A stretch of 64,000 nucleotides of DNA from Desulfocorpusculum sp964414345. Its GTDB lineage: Bacteria > Desulfobacterota > Desulfocorpusculales > Desulfocorpusculum. The notes beneath the pieces were generated by a model, which saw only the letters and a list, made by a program, of their open reading frames with translations, was not told the origin of the DNA and did no database searches. Location: the NCBI GenBank assembly GCA_964414345.1, contig CAYPWF010000003.1:29900-93899 (forward strand), read 5' to 3'. This document shows positions 17,287 to 26,932 of this stretch, piece by piece (position 1 is the stretch's first letter; each line of letters starts with the position of its first letter). The translations under genes and the position numbers were made by a program.

Positions 17287-18510
17287 TCAACAAAATTCTG
17301 CCTTGGTTCCCCCTTCGGCTGATATGACGGCCTTGAGCGCCGAGGCTTCCCAGATCCTCTCCGGTTCGGCCACAGCCAGGAGATGCGCCCTACGCCCTTT
17401 TTCTATGCAGCCCAGAGCAGGCCTAGAGGATGAACGCAGGACACGGGCTGAGTTCAAGGTGGCGGCCCTAAGAGCCCCTGACATCCCCAACCCGGCATCA
17501 GAAAGCAAACGGATCTCCTCATAGAGAGATTCCCCTATCTGCACATGGAGTGCCCCTGCATCGGTGCCTACGGCTATTGGCACTCCCAGTTCATTGGCCG
17601 CGGCCACATGCTCTTGCTGCATGGAGTAGATCCGGCGGGTGTTCTCCAGGAGCTGTGGCGCACAGCCTGGTTCTTTGGAGTATTTCTCCAGGAGCCTGTA
17701 CACAGGAACAAGGGTAGGGACCCATGTGACAGAGCTCTGGGACATCAAATGAATAGTCTCCATGTCCATGAGGTAGCCGTGCTCCAAGGTGTCTGCACCG
17801 GCCTCCAATGCTGTTCTGGCCCCCTGGCTTCCATTGGCGTGCACCATGACCCCGAGCCCAGCTTCTTTGGCCTTGGAGACCATTCGCCCCAAATCCTCTT
17901 TTTGGAAGCCGCAAGCGTCCCTCACCCGCCCAAGCATGAAATCCACGGGGCCTGTGAGAATCACCTTCAGGAAGAGAGCCCCCATTCTGAGCAGCCCCTC
18001 CAATATCTCCTTGAACTCATCCATGTCCCTCACACTACGCCCCAGAAACCCACCATATGTACCTGGAGCATGTAAGGCCCAGCCACAGCCCTGAACCTCC
18101 ACCCTCCCACCCAGGGAGGACCCCATAATCTGCGAGATTTTCTCCGCAGTCCTATGCCCAGCATCCCTCAGGGCTGCGATCCCGGATTCCAGACAGGCTC
18201 GAAGCCTTTCTCCAATCTTGTCTTCACCACCCAAGCCCAGATGCACATGGGCATCCACAAAAGCCGGGAATAGGAAAGAATCCGATAAGTCTATTACCCG
18301 GGTCCAAGGGGGTATCCGCGGATCTGTCTCTTGAGCCTGGATCATACGGCTTATCTTTTCCCCTTCTGTCAGGACACCTCTGCATGGTGAGGGAGGTTCC
18401 CCCGCCCTGGCCACCACTCCTCTTGCCAGGATTAGGGTAGCCTCAGCTCTTTTCAAGCATATGATTCGTGCCACTTTCTCCCCAGCAAACAAACCAGGAT
18501 TGTTTCCCAA
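17287..18510 (-). CDS. Imidazolonepropionase-like metal-dependent amidohydrolase
   Basis: 407 residues of the amidohydrolase superfamily: N-terminal composite beta domain with LFPAFVDAHVHLGLGG (HxH metal site), central lysine-region ALFLKVILTGPVDF, metal His in GVMVHANGSQ and TLEHGYLMDM, and the late catalytic Asp in AVGTDAGALH. Resembles prolidase/imidazolonepropionase-type hydrolases that open cyclic amides or cleave Xaa-Pro bonds; substrate unknown. Upstream of the FAU-1 gene on the same strand. Confidence 0.85.
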   Translation of the reverse strand: MGNNPGLFAGEKVARIICLKRAEATLILARGVVARAGEPPSPCRGVLTEGEKISRMIQAQETDPRIPPWTRVIDLSDSFLFPAFVDAHVHLGLGGEDKIGERLRACLESGIAALRDAGHRTAEKISQIMGSSLGGRVEVQGCGWALHAPGTYGGFLGRSVRDMDEFKEILEGLLRMGALFLKVILTGPVDFMLGRVRDACGFQKEDLGRMVSKAKEAGLGVMVHANGSQGARTALEAGADTLEHGYLMDMETIHLMSQSSVTWVPTLVPVYRLLEKYSKEPGCAPQLLENTRRIYSMQQEHVAAANELGVPIAVGTDAGALHVQIGESLYEEIRLLSDAGLGMSGALRAATLNSARVLRSSSRPALGCIEKGRRAHLLAVAEPERIWEASALKAVISAEGGTKAEFC

Positions 18511-18665
18511 GCCCCTTCACTCCGGGGGCTACACTTGAAAGCCACGGGCAGGCCTTGGAGAAAGCGCATCTATCACCCCGGTGAACGGAGCGGGCCTGGA
18601 AGGGGAAGATGTTTAAAACAGCAAGGCCCTGGAGTGTCTCACCCCTTGCAGCCGCCTCTCCCTTT

Positions 18666-18947
18666 CTATCTGCCGATCTTTCTCCTTGGGATGAGAACTT
18701 TGCCCGCAATGAGGATTCCCACGGTGATCACCCCGGCCAGAGGTGAAACATAGAAGATGGAACCCAGGCCGCCCAAGATGAGCCCGGCCCAAAGACCGGT
18801 GAGAAACATGGCCCTGAAAGGATTTCCGAGAGGCGCAGAGCCCAGGAGAAAACCTGTCCTTCTTGTGCTGTAGGCCGCAATCAAGACCCCTAAAATCACA
18901 AATCCGTATCCCAGCAAAATAGGTCCCAGGGCAGGGGCGCCCTTCAA
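18666..18947 (-). CDS. Small three-helix membrane protein, unknown function
   Basis: 93 residues with three hydrophobic segments (about 7-25, LILLGY... type start GPILLGYGFVILGVLIAAY; 46-64, FLTGLWAGLILGGLGSIFY; 68-85, LAGVITVGILIAGKVLI) and a basic tail RRKIGR. I do not recognise a family. Its ATG overlaps the stop of the upstream unknown gene by 4 nt, which supports both as real, coupled genes. Confidence 0.65.
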   Translation of the reverse strand: MKGAPALGPILLGYGFVILGVLIAAYSTRRTGFLLGSAPLGNPFRAMFLTGLWAGLILGGLGSIFYVSPLAGVITVGILIAGKVLIPRRKIGR

Positions 18948-19375
18948 GCCAGTACCCCCCTATCCTCTTCGTAATTCTGGGCAAACAATGCGCCCGCCCC
19001 CTTGAAAACGTTGGCATGGCCCAGGATGTAGTCCGCCAACTCTCTTCTTCTCCGTTCTTCGAGCCCGTTGAATATGCGCCTCATCTGCTCCAAGTCGGCC
19101 GTGCTTTCCATGAGCTCCCAGAGCTCCTCAGGCTTTTCAGGAAGCACAGAGGCGGACTCCTGGGGTGTGGAGGCAGCGAAAACTGCCCTGGCTTCCAACA
19201 AGAGAGCCTTGAGGGCTTGATAAAGCTCCTCCACTTGAGCCTCCAGCAGTTGCGCAGAGGCACAAGACTCGGTCAAGGCTACCAACTCGCCTCCCTGTGG
19301 GGGAAAGGCCACCAGAGTCACGCTAGGCATCTCACCTTTCACCTGATTCACCACCATTCTCAACATCGCCCTCAT
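18944..19375 (-). CDS. Hypothetical protein, helical, coupled to membrane protein
   Basis: 143 residues, charged and probably mostly helical after residue 40 (ESCASAQLLEAQVEELYQAL and LEQMRRIFNGLEERRRRELA). No motif or family recognised. No signal peptide or membrane span. Overlaps the following small membrane protein gene by ATGA, and lies 38 bp after the PPOX gene on the same strand, so it is probably the middle gene of a three-gene unit. Confidence 0.6.
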   Translation of the reverse strand: MRAMLRMVVNQVKGEMPSVTLVAFPPQGGELVALTESCASAQLLEAQVEELYQALKALLLEARAVFAASTPQESASVLPEKPEELWELMESTADLEQMRRIFNGLEERRRRELADYILGHANVFKGAGALFAQNYEEDRGVLA

Positions 19376-19413
19376 GCAAGCTCCCCCGGGATTTCTACTC
19401 TATGATCGTGGAC

Positions 19414-19833
19414 TCAGATGGAGCTTTCCCATCCCTGCCCGAAATCCGCAAGAGGTCTAATCTCGGTGACCTCGAAGCTCACAGCCGCATGGATAATGGA
19501 AGCGGCTCTTTCTCCGGCGTGTTTGGCTATCTGCTTCCTTATCTCCTCCAGCAGCTCACCCTGGGTCTCACACTCCTTCATGATCATGTAAACCCTCAGC
19601 CCCTTCCACCCCTCCAAAGTTTTTCCGGGCTCAAGGATCATAAAAGCTGCGTGGGGGTTCTCCTGAAGGTTGGCCAGGGTTCGATTCCGTCCCAGGCCCA
19701 TGACCACCGTTCGATCATCAAGCATACGGAGGGAATTGAAGTAGGCAACATTCACCCGGCCGGAGCGGTCGGATGTGGCCAAAGCCCCCAGCCTGGGTTG
19801 TTTGTTGAAAAACTCTACTAGCTTGGATGACAT
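19414..19833 (-). CDS. Pyridoxamine-phosphate-oxidase-fold flavin-binding protein
   Basis: 139 residues of the split-barrel PPOX class: ALATSDRSGRVNVAYFNSLR and MGLGRNRTLANLQENPHAAF are the strands that bind FMN (or F420/heme in relatives). Such small proteins are often flavin reductases or have undefined redox roles. First gene of a short minus-strand unit with two unknowns, and divergent from the peptide ABC operon across 174 bp. Confidence 0.8.
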   Translation of the reverse strand: MSSKLVEFFNKQPRLGALATSDRSGRVNVAYFNSLRMLDDRTVVMGLGRNRTLANLQENPHAAFMILEPGKTLEGWKGLRVYMIMKECETQGELLEEIRKQIAKHAGERAASIIHAAVSFEVTEIRPLADFGQGWESSI

Positions 19834-20007
19834 GGCGGCCTCCCCGGGTAGAGTCTTCTTCCAGGTTCAGCCTAGAGAGAGCAAGATGGATTGTCAAGCA
19901 CAGCTTCTTTTGAGGGCGGCAGGGATAGAAGTTGCAAGGCTATGGGGGGTTATGGTAAAAGAGGACGCCTCAATGTCCTGGAAAAAGACTTCCCAAGGAG
20001 GTGAGTC

Positions 20008-21543
20008 ATGAAATCTAAGAAGTCCCGAATAAGTTTTGCTTTTTGGGTATTGGGCCTGAGCCTCCTTCTGATTTGGCCGGCTTGGTGTCAGGCAGGCAAG
20101 AGGGACAACTCCTTGAACATAGCCTGGGAAAAGGAGCTGGAAACCCTGGACCTTTACTACAATACCGCCAGGGAAGGGATCATAGTCAGCTACCTCATAT
20201 ATGACACCCTTTTTTACCGCAATCCCGAAACCTCCGATTACATGCCTTGCCTGGCCACGGGCTACAGATGGATAAGCGATACCCTTTTGGAGGTGGATCT
20301 CAGGAAGGGGGTGTATTTCCATAACAAGGAACCCATGGATGCAGAAGACGTTGTATTCACGGTGAACTACGTTACAAACCCGGAGAACAAGGTTCTGGTG
20401 CAGCAGAATGTGAACTGGATGGAAAAAGCCGAGAAGGTGGACCATTACAAGGTTCGAATTCACCTCAAGAAGCCTTTCCCCGCGGCCCTGGAGTATCTTG
20501 CCAATTACCTGCCAATCTATCCCAATGAGTATTACTCGAAGGTTGGTTCCAAGGGGTTTGGGTCGGCACCTGTGGGCACCGGCCCTTACAGGGTGGAAAA
20601 ATTGGAGCCGGGCAAATCAATAGTCTTCGTAAAAAATGATGCCTACTTTGAAGGCAGTCCAAAGGGCAAAGCTTCCATAGCCAAGATTGTGCAGCGCACT
20701 ATCCAAGAGGTGAACACAAAGCTGGCAGAGCTAATAACAGGAGGGCTGGACTGGATCTGGCAGGTTCCTCCAGATCAAGTGGAGAAGCTGGCTCAGGTTC
20801 CCAACATCCAGGTAGTGCCTGCGGAGACCATGAGGGTCGGGTTTCTCTTTATGGATGCAGCAGGACGCTCTGGAGCCAATCCCCTTCAAAAGCTGGAAGT
20901 CAGGCGAGCCCTCAACCATGCCATAGATCGGGAAAGTATGGCCCGCAAATTGGTTGGGGGTCAATCCAGGGTCATCCACACAGCATGCTTCCCCAGCCAG
21001 TTCGGTTGCACTGATGAGGGAGCCATGCGTTATGAGTATGACCCCGAAAAAGCAAAGAAACTCCTGGCCCAGGCAGGATACCCTGAGGGATTCGAAATAG
21101 ACCTTTATGCTTACAGGGAAAGGCCTTATGCCGAGGCGGTGGTGGGCTATTTGAGGTCAGTTGGGATCAAAGCCAATCTGCAGTTCATGCAGTACGCAGC
21201 CATGAGGGACAAATGGCAAGCCGGTAAGGCTGCATTAGGATACTGGACCTGGGGATCCTATTCCATAAACGACTGCTCTGCCATCACCGGGTACTGGTTC
21301 AAATTCAGCAACGACGATTCTGCAAGGGATGAGCAAGTCAAGGAGTGGCTGGAAACTGCAGACACCACCGTGCAACCCGAGAAACGCAAGGAGTTCTACA
21401 AGAAGGCTCTCCAGAGGATAGCCGAGCAGGCTTATTGGGTGCCATTGTTCTCATATGTCTCCAACTACGCCTTTCACAAGGACCTGGATTTCAGACCCTA
21501 TCCGGACGAAGTGCCCAGGTTCTTCCAGGCCAAATGGAAGTGA
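20008..21543 (+). CDS. ABC transporter substrate-binding protein, peptide/nickel type
   Basis: Extracellular solute-binding protein of family 5 (DppA/OppA/NikA). Signal peptide at residues 1-32 (KSKKSR, then a hydrophobic core, cleavage near WCQAGK). Family regions: LEVDLRKGVYFHNKEPMDAE and EVRRALNHAIDRESMARKLV. AAGGAGG precedes the ATG. 511 residues, full length. Leads a five-gene transporter operon ending in an M20 peptidase, which suggests peptides or acylated amino acids as substrate; not certain. Confidence 0.93.
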   Translation: MKSKKSRISFAFWVLGLSLLLIWPAWCQAGKRDNSLNIAWEKELETLDLYYNTAREGIIVSYLIYDTLFYRNPETSDYMPCLATGYRWISDTLLEVDLRKGVYFHNKEPMDAEDVVFTVNYVTNPENKVLVQQNVNWMEKAEKVDHYKVRIHLKKPFPAALEYLANYLPIYPNEYYSKVGSKGFGSAPVGTGPYRVEKLEPGKSIVFVKNDAYFEGSPKGKASIAKIVQRTIQEVNTKLAELITGGLDWIWQVPPDQVEKLAQVPNIQVVPAETMRVGFLFMDAAGRSGANPLQKLEVRRALNHAIDRESMARKLVGGQSRVIHTACFPSQFGCTDEGAMRYEYDPEKAKKLLAQAGYPEGFEIDLYAYRERPYAEAVVGYLRSVGIKANLQFMQYAAMRDKWQAGKAALGYWTWGSYSINDCSAITGYWFKFSNDDSARDEQVKEWLETADTTVQPEKRKEFYKKALQRIAEQAYWVPLFSYVSNYAFHKDLDFRPYPDEVPRFFQAKWK

Positions 21544-21553
21544 GGTTTAGAGG

Positions 21554-22471
21554 GTGTTCTTTTACATCTTAAGAAGACTCTCTTTGGCCTTGGCAGTGGC
21601 TTTTACGGTCTCTGTGGTGAGTTTCATGCTGCTTAGGCTCTCGGGGGATCCCGCTGCAGCTCTAGCCGGGGAGAGCGCTTCAGCCCAGGACATAGAATTT
21701 GTAAGGAAAAAATATGGCCTGGACAGGCCCCTGGTGATTCAGTACGCGGAATGGGCTTTTCACGCACTTAGGGGAGATTTTGGGGAATCAGCTTTCTTCA
21801 AGAAGGAAGTAAAGGAAATCCTTTCGGACCGCATGTGGGTGACCTTGGGCTTGGGAGGTATGGCCCTTTGCTTTGCGGTGGCGGTTGCCATTCCCTTGGG
21901 GGTGGTGGCCGCCATAAGACCCAACAGTTGGCTGGACAGAGTGGCTTTGACCATAGCGGTTTTCGGACAGGCAATGCCATCTTTTTGGTTCGGCCTTGTG
22001 CTGATAATTCTCTTCGGGGTGACTCTCAGGTGGTTTCCCATCTCCGGTAGCCATACCCTGGCCCATATGGTCATGCCTGCCGTGGCGCTGGGGTATTACG
22101 CTACTCCCGCCATTATGAGATTGACAAGGGCTGGGATGCTGGAGGTGCTGGCCTCAGACTACATCAGAACAGCCAGGGCCAAAGGCCTAAGACCCTGGAC
22201 TGTTCTGTTCAAACATGGATTGAGAAACGCAATAATACCAGTTGTATCGCTGGCATCCGTGCAATTTGGATTCATGCTGGGGGGATCGGTGGTGATAGAG
22301 ACGGTTTTTGCGATCCACGGTGTGGGATTTCTGGCCTGGGAATCCATCAGACGTTCGGATCTCCCCGTGGTGCAGGCCATTGTGCTCATGCTGTCCATAA
22401 TCTACGTCCTGCTGAACCTTCTCTCGGATATTCTCAACGGACTGCTGGATCCCCGCATTCGGGTGCATTGA
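21554..22471 (+). CDS. ABC transporter permease, DppB type
   Basis: 305 residues, six membrane spans, starting at GTG with the typical N-terminus MFFYILRRLSLALAVAFTVS. Family features: LRLSGDPAAALAG..., the EAA loop DYIRTARAKGLRPWTVLFKH and the C-terminal DILNGLLDPRIRVH. Lies 10 bp after the binding-protein gene and 9 bp before the DppC permease gene. Confidence 0.94.
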   Translation: MFFYILRRLSLALAVAFTVSVVSFMLLRLSGDPAAALAGESASAQDIEFVRKKYGLDRPLVIQYAEWAFHALRGDFGESAFFKKEVKEILSDRMWVTLGLGGMALCFAVAVAIPLGVVAAIRPNSWLDRVALTIAVFGQAMPSFWFGLVLIILFGVTLRWFPISGSHTLAHMVMPAVALGYYATPAIMRLTRAGMLEVLASDYIRTARAKGLRPWTVLFKHGLRNAIIPVVSLASVQFGFMLGGSVVIETVFAIHGVGFLAWESIRRSDLPVVQAIVLMLSIIYVLLNLLSDILNGLLDPRIRVH

Positions 22472-22480
22472 CAGGAAGCC

Positions 22481-23392
22481 ATGAAGATCACCCAACAGGC
22501 AGCCATGAGTTTGGGCACCTTTGAGGATGACTCAGCATCCGATCGTTTCTCCACCTGGCGCAGGATTGTGCGACACCGGGGCTTGCTCTTGGGAGGATGT
22601 ATACTTCTGGGCATAGTGGCCTTGGCTCTTTCGGCCCCCTGGATAGCCCCCCACGACCCCTACGCACAAAATTTGGAAAAAAGACTCATCCCTCCCTTTT
22701 GGCATGAGAAGGGGGACTGGACACACCCCTTAGGCACGGACGGGCTTGGCCGGGATTACCTCTCCAGGCTCATTTACGGGGCTAGAATCTCCTTGCTAAT
22801 CGGAATATCGACGGTTTCCATCTCTGCTGTGATCGGGTCTTGCTTGGGCATCCTGGCCGGGTACTTCGGGGGAAGGGTAGACTTGGCGGTGAGCTTCATC
22901 ATCATGGTGCGCCTTGCCATGCCGGTCATCCTGGTAGCCCTGGCAGTGGTGGCTCTGGTTGGAGGCTCCCTGCAAGTGGTCATACTTGTACTGGGATTTT
23001 TGATTTGGGACCGCTTCGCGGTTGTTATGCGCGCCTCAACCCAGCTGGTCAGGTCAGCCGACTACGTGAAAGCAGCCCAGGCCGCAGGGGCCTCCACCTT
23101 GAGGATTCTTGTTACGGAGATCCTTCCCAACATGCTGGGGCAGCTAGTGGTAGTGATCACCCTTGAGATGGCCAGGGCCATTCTTCTGGAGGCTGCATTG
23201 TCTTTTCTGGGTCTCGGGGTGCAACCCCCTTTGCCCTCCTGGGGACTCATGGTCTCAGAAGGCAAAGAGTTCATGTTATTTACCCCTTGGGTAATTACCA
23301 TACCCGGGGTGGCTCTCTTTCTTCTTGTGCTTTCAATTAATCTGGTGGGAGACGGCATCAGGGATATAACAGCCCCGGAGACCCGAATATGA
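22481..23392 (+). CDS. ABC transporter permease, DppC type
   Basis: 303 residues. N-terminal cytoplasmic stretch then membrane spans; family motifs APWIAPHDPYAQNL, HPLGTDGLGRDYLSRLIYGA, the EAA loop DYVKAAQAAGASTLRILVTE and the C-terminal INLVGDGIRDITAPETRI. Its stop overlaps the next ATPase gene by 4 nt. Confidence 0.94.
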   Translation: MKITQQAAMSLGTFEDDSASDRFSTWRRIVRHRGLLLGGCILLGIVALALSAPWIAPHDPYAQNLEKRLIPPFWHEKGDWTHPLGTDGLGRDYLSRLIYGARISLLIGISTVSISAVIGSCLGILAGYFGGRVDLAVSFIIMVRLAMPVILVALAVVALVGGSLQVVILVLGFLIWDRFAVVMRASTQLVRSADYVKAAQAAGASTLRILVTEILPNMLGQLVVVITLEMARAILLEAALSFLGLGVQPPLPSWGLMVSEGKEFMLFTPWVITIPGVALFLLVLSINLVGDGIRDITAPETRI

Positions 23393-24363
23393 ATCCTGTG
23401 TTGGAAATTGAGGGGTTACATGTGAAAATCCCCTGGCGCCGAGGGACGCTCCACCCGGTTCAGGATCTGTGTTTCTCTGTGGGGCCTGCTGAAACAGTAT
23501 GCCTTGTGGGAGAGTCAGGATGTGGCAAGTCTTTGACTGCACTGGCCGTCATGGGCCTTCTCCCCAGAATGGCCCAGCGCACGGTTAATAGGCTAAAGCT
23601 GGAAGGAGAGGATCTCTCCAAGGCAACCGAGCACAGGATGTCGGAGATCCGTGGGAACAGAATGAGCATGATCTTTCAAGAACCCATGACCTGTTTGAAC
23701 CCTTGTTACACAGTGGGGAACCAGCTGGTGGAGGTCTTGAGGCGTCACAAGAGGGTCTCCAGGCTGCAGGCAAAAGAAAGGGCCTTGCAGCTGCTGGAGC
23801 ATGTGGGAATAACTGCCGCAGAACATCGACTCAAACAGTATCCTCATCAGCTCTCAGGAGGACTCCGCCAGAGAGTGATGATAGCCATGGCTCTTATGTG
23901 TGAACCCAGGCTCCTGATAGCCGACGAACCCACAACCGCCTTGGATGTCACAATCCAGGCCCAGATCCTGGGGCTCATGAAGCGCTTGCAGGAGGAGTTC
24001 CATCTTAGTCTGGTGCTTATCACTCACGACTTGGGCGTGGTGGCCCGAACTGCCCACCGAGTGGTGGTCATGTACGCAGGCCAGATTGTTGAAACCGGAG
24101 CCACCCAGGAGGTCTTCTCAAGGCCGTTGCATCCCTACACCAGAGCCCTCATGGATTGCATCCCCGACCCGGCTCGCAAGAAGCCCGGCCAACGTTTGGG
24201 GGCAATTCCAGGCCTGGTTCCAACCCTTCTTGGTCTCGCAAGCCGATGCTATTTCTCCAACCGGTGCAGCCAGGTCCAGAAGGAGTGTCTCGAGCAAGCC
24301 GTGGAGTTGAGGGAATTGAGCCCCCACAGGTCTGTGAGATGCCTCTTATACGAGACAAAATGA
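23389..24363 (+). CDS. ABC transporter ATPase, DppD type
   Basis: 324 residues. Walker A GESGCGKSLTALAVMGLLP, Q-loop FQEPMTCLNP, signature LSGGLRQRVMIAMAL, Walker B LLIADEPTTALD and switch His in LITHDLGVVA. The C-terminal oligopeptide-ATPase domain ends with cysteines (CYFSNRCSQVQKEC) that in this family can bind a cluster. Coupled to both neighbours by ATGA overlaps. Confidence 0.95.
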   Translation: MNPVLEIEGLHVKIPWRRGTLHPVQDLCFSVGPAETVCLVGESGCGKSLTALAVMGLLPRMAQRTVNRLKLEGEDLSKATEHRMSEIRGNRMSMIFQEPMTCLNPCYTVGNQLVEVLRRHKRVSRLQAKERALQLLEHVGITAAEHRLKQYPHQLSGGLRQRVMIAMALMCEPRLLIADEPTTALDVTIQAQILGLMKRLQEEFHLSLVLITHDLGVVARTAHRVVVMYAGQIVETGATQEVFSRPLHPYTRALMDCIPDPARKKPGQRLGAIPGLVPTLLGLASRCYFSNRCSQVQKECLEQAVELRELSPHRSVRCLLYETK

Positions 24364-25331
24364 ACCAGGAGAGCCCTAGACCCGTGCTGGAAGCCAGCAA
24401 TGTATATCGCACCTTCCAGGTGCGGGTGGGTCTTTTTCGTAAGAAGCTGCCCCTCAGGGCTGTTTCAGGGGTAAGCCTTAAGATCTTCCCTGCGGAAGTG
24501 GTGGGGCTCGTGGGTGAATCCGGATGCGGGAAAACCACATTGGCCCAAATGCTCCTCGGCCTGTTGGAGCCCACAAGGGGGGAGATACTGATCTTGGGGA
24601 AACCCATGGCGGAGCTCTCCCGCCGAAACATCTCGAGAGTGGTTCAGCCTATTTTTCAGGACCCTTACTCCTCCCTCAACCCCAGGCATACCCTGGGCAG
24701 TATCATTTCCCTTCCCTTACGGGTGCACGGCATGGGGAAGGTCTCTGAATGGCAGGAGAGGACCCTGGAGATGATGGAACGGGTGGGTCTGCCAAAGCAT
24801 CTTTACAAGAGCCTTCCAGGCCAGCTCTCAGGTGGACAAAGGCAAAGGGTGGCCGTAGCCAGGGCGCTCATCATGCGTCCTTCAGTGGTAATATGCGATG
24901 AGCCCACATCCGCCCTGGATGTTTCAGTGCAGGCCCAGATATTGAATCTGCTCATGGATCTCAAGGAGGTATTCGGTCTGACTTATCTTTTGGTAAGCCA
25001 CAACCTGGCAGTTGTGCAGCATTTGGCTTCCCGGGTGGCCGTGATGTATCTGGGAAGGATCGTGGAGGAGGCCCCCACAGAAACCTTATTTCAGAGACCT
25101 GCGCACCCGTACACCAGGGCTCTCATGTCCTCGGTCTTGACTCCGGATCCCTCTTTGGGCCTCCCAGAGATCCCTGCAGGATGGGCTTTCCCCAATCCTT
25201 TGGAGCCTGCAGCAGGCTGCGCCTTCCATCCGCGCTGTCCTAGGGCTGAGGCCGTCTGCAGCACTCAGGAGCCTCCACAGATAAGAGAAGGCCCGCATTT
25301 TTTGGAATGCCATTTCCCGGAACTGAGCTGA
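24360..25331 (+). CDS. ABC transporter ATPase, DppF type
   Basis: 323 residues from the ATG inside the dppD-like stop codon (MNQESPRPVLEASNVYRTFQ). The frame is open further upstream, but that part overlaps the preceding gene and looks non-coding. Walker A GESGCGKTTLAQMLLGLLEP, signature LSGGQRQRVAVARAL, Walker B VVICDEPTSALD, switch LVSHNLAVVQH. C-terminal oligopeptide domain with CAFHPRCPRAEAVC. Completes the transporter. Confidence 0.95.
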   Translation: MNQESPRPVLEASNVYRTFQVRVGLFRKKLPLRAVSGVSLKIFPAEVVGLVGESGCGKTTLAQMLLGLLEPTRGEILILGKPMAELSRRNISRVVQPIFQDPYSSLNPRHTLGSIISLPLRVHGMGKVSEWQERTLEMMERVGLPKHLYKSLPGQLSGGQRQRVAVARALIMRPSVVICDEPTSALDVSVQAQILNLLMDLKEVFGLTYLLVSHNLAVVQHLASRVAVMYLGRIVEEAPTETLFQRPAHPYTRALMSSVLTPDPSLGLPEIPAGWAFPNPLEPAAGCAFHPRCPRAEAVCSTQEPPQIREGPHFLECHFPELS

Positions 25332-25362
25332 TCAGAAGGTAAAACAAAAAAAGGGGTGAAAA

Positions 25363-26754
25363 ATGGACAGACAAGGGGCTGTTTCCAGAGCCTGGAGTTA
25401 CGTGGACAAAGGTGGTTTTTTTGAGGACCTGGCGCGAAGGGTGGCCATTCCCACCGAGAGCCAAAACCCTGAAAGGGAGACTGAGATAAGGAATTACCTG
25501 TGCCAGGAGATGGGACCGTACCTGGAAGCCATGGGCTTCCAATGGGAGATCCTGGAAAACAAGGCAGTACCTAGGCTTCCTTTCCTTGTGGCCCAAAGGA
25601 TGGAGAGTCCCTCACGCCCCACAGTTCTGACTTACGGCCACGGAGATACCGTGAGAGGTATGGAGGGGAAGTGGACAAAAAACAGGTCTCCATGGAGGCT
25701 TCTCCAGGATGGTCAGAAACTTTACGGAAGAGGAACCGCCGACAACAAAGGCCAGCACACCATAAACTTGGCTGCAATGGGCTGCGTCCTGGAAGAAAGG
25801 GGGCACCTGGGTTTTAACGTGAAGGTGCTCTTGGAAACAGCCGAGGAAATAGGCTCCCCTGGGCTGCACCGATTCTGTATAGAGCACCGCGACTTGCTGG
25901 CAGCTGATGCTCTCATAGCCAGTGATGGACCCAGGCTTAAACCCACCCGAGCCACAGTGTATGGTGGAAGCCGAGGTGTGTTCAATTTCGACCTGGAGGT
26001 GAATCTGAGACAAGGAGCACATCATTCAGGTAACTGGGGAGGTCTCTTGTCCAATCCTGGGATCATCCTGGCCCACGCCATAGCCTCCATGGTCAACTCC
26101 AGGGGAAAAATCTTGGTCCAAGAGCTGGTTCCCAAGGATATTCCAGAGTGGGTTCGGCAGAGCTTGGCCTGCCTGGAGGTGGAAGGAAAAGAAGGCCCGT
26201 CCATTGATCCGGATTGGGGGGAACCTGGCTTGAGCCTGGCGGAAAAAGTCTATGGCTGGAGTAGCTTGGAGGTCCTGGCCTTTCAAACCGGAGACCCTTC
26301 GGCCCCGGCCCATGCCATCCCGCCGCGGGCCTGGGCAAGATGCCATCTGCGCTTTGTGGCAGGCCAGGACCCTTCATCTTTTCTCCCGGCAATCCGTCGC
26401 CATTTGGATAGCCACGGCTTCCAGCAGGTGCATGTGGAACCTGTTAGAGAGAGTTGGACAAATGCCACCCGCATGAGCCCAAAAGAGCCTTGGGTCATGC
26501 GCACCATGAGCTCTCTTCAAAAAACCTCGGGACAGCAGCCGGATTTCTTGCCCAACCTGGGGGGGACTCTGCCCAACGATGCTTTCAAGGAAATTCTGGG
26601 GCTTCCTACGGTCTGGATCCCTCACTCTTATGGCGGCTGCTCTCAACACGCCCCGGATGAACATCTGCTCCTGCCCCTGGCAAGGGATGCCATGGGGCTC
26701 ATGGCCGGTCTTTTTTGGGATCTGGGGGAAGAGGCCTGGGAGCTAGGCCTCTGA
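25363..26754 (+). CDS. M20-family metallopeptidase
   Basis: 463 residues of the M20 di-zinc peptidase/deacylase family. Zinc and catalytic motifs: LTYGHGDTVRGM (His, Asp), GRGTADNKGQHTINLAAM (Asp), LETAEEIGSPG (the Glu-Glu pair) and, late, GTLPNDAFKEI plus a final His in PHSYGGCSQHAPDEH. Lid domain between. Last gene of the peptide-type ABC operon, so it probably cleaves the imported compound in the cytoplasm. No signal peptide. Followed by an inverted repeat. Confidence 0.9.
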   Translation: MDRQGAVSRAWSYVDKGGFFEDLARRVAIPTESQNPERETEIRNYLCQEMGPYLEAMGFQWEILENKAVPRLPFLVAQRMESPSRPTVLTYGHGDTVRGMEGKWTKNRSPWRLLQDGQKLYGRGTADNKGQHTINLAAMGCVLEERGHLGFNVKVLLETAEEIGSPGLHRFCIEHRDLLAADALIASDGPRLKPTRATVYGGSRGVFNFDLEVNLRQGAHHSGNWGGLLSNPGIILAHAIASMVNSRGKILVQELVPKDIPEWVRQSLACLEVEGKEGPSIDPDWGEPGLSLAEKVYGWSSLEVLAFQTGDPSAPAHAIPPRAWARCHLRFVAGQDPSSFLPAIRRHLDSHGFQQVHVEPVRESWTNATRMSPKEPWVMRTMSSLQKTSGQQPDFLPNLGGTLPNDAFKEILGLPTVWIPHSYGGCSQHAPDEHLLLPLARDAMGLMAGLFWDLGEEAWELGL

Positions 26755-26764
26755 CTCAAAAAAG

Positions 26765-26810
26765 AAAGCTACCAAGAGCCATTGCAGGCCCCTGAGCTCT
26801 TGGAAGCTTT
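26765..26810 (+). terminator. Hairpin after the ABC/M20 operon
   Basis: AAAGCTACCAAGAGC (26765-26779) pairs with GCTCTTGGAAGCTTT (26796-26810) with one mismatch and a 16-nt loop. It lies 10 bp past the M20 stop. The run of A before it means the minus strand also ends in T-rich sequence. Probable terminator for the operon. Confidence 0.65.
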
Positions 26811-26932
26811 CAAGGGAGTACACAAAAAGAGTGACCAGTAGAGTAATTAGTGCAGATTTTTGTTGCTCCGGGAGACTGTTTCCAGTATACTAACAGGTAA
26901 GGAACAAAATTAATTGTACGGAAATTGGAACC

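Noticed and set aside
25290..25312. GGCCCGCATTTTTTGGAATGCC, resembling the repeat hairpin
   Set aside because: Lies inside the C-terminus of the DppF-type ATPase, lacks the family centre and any body.
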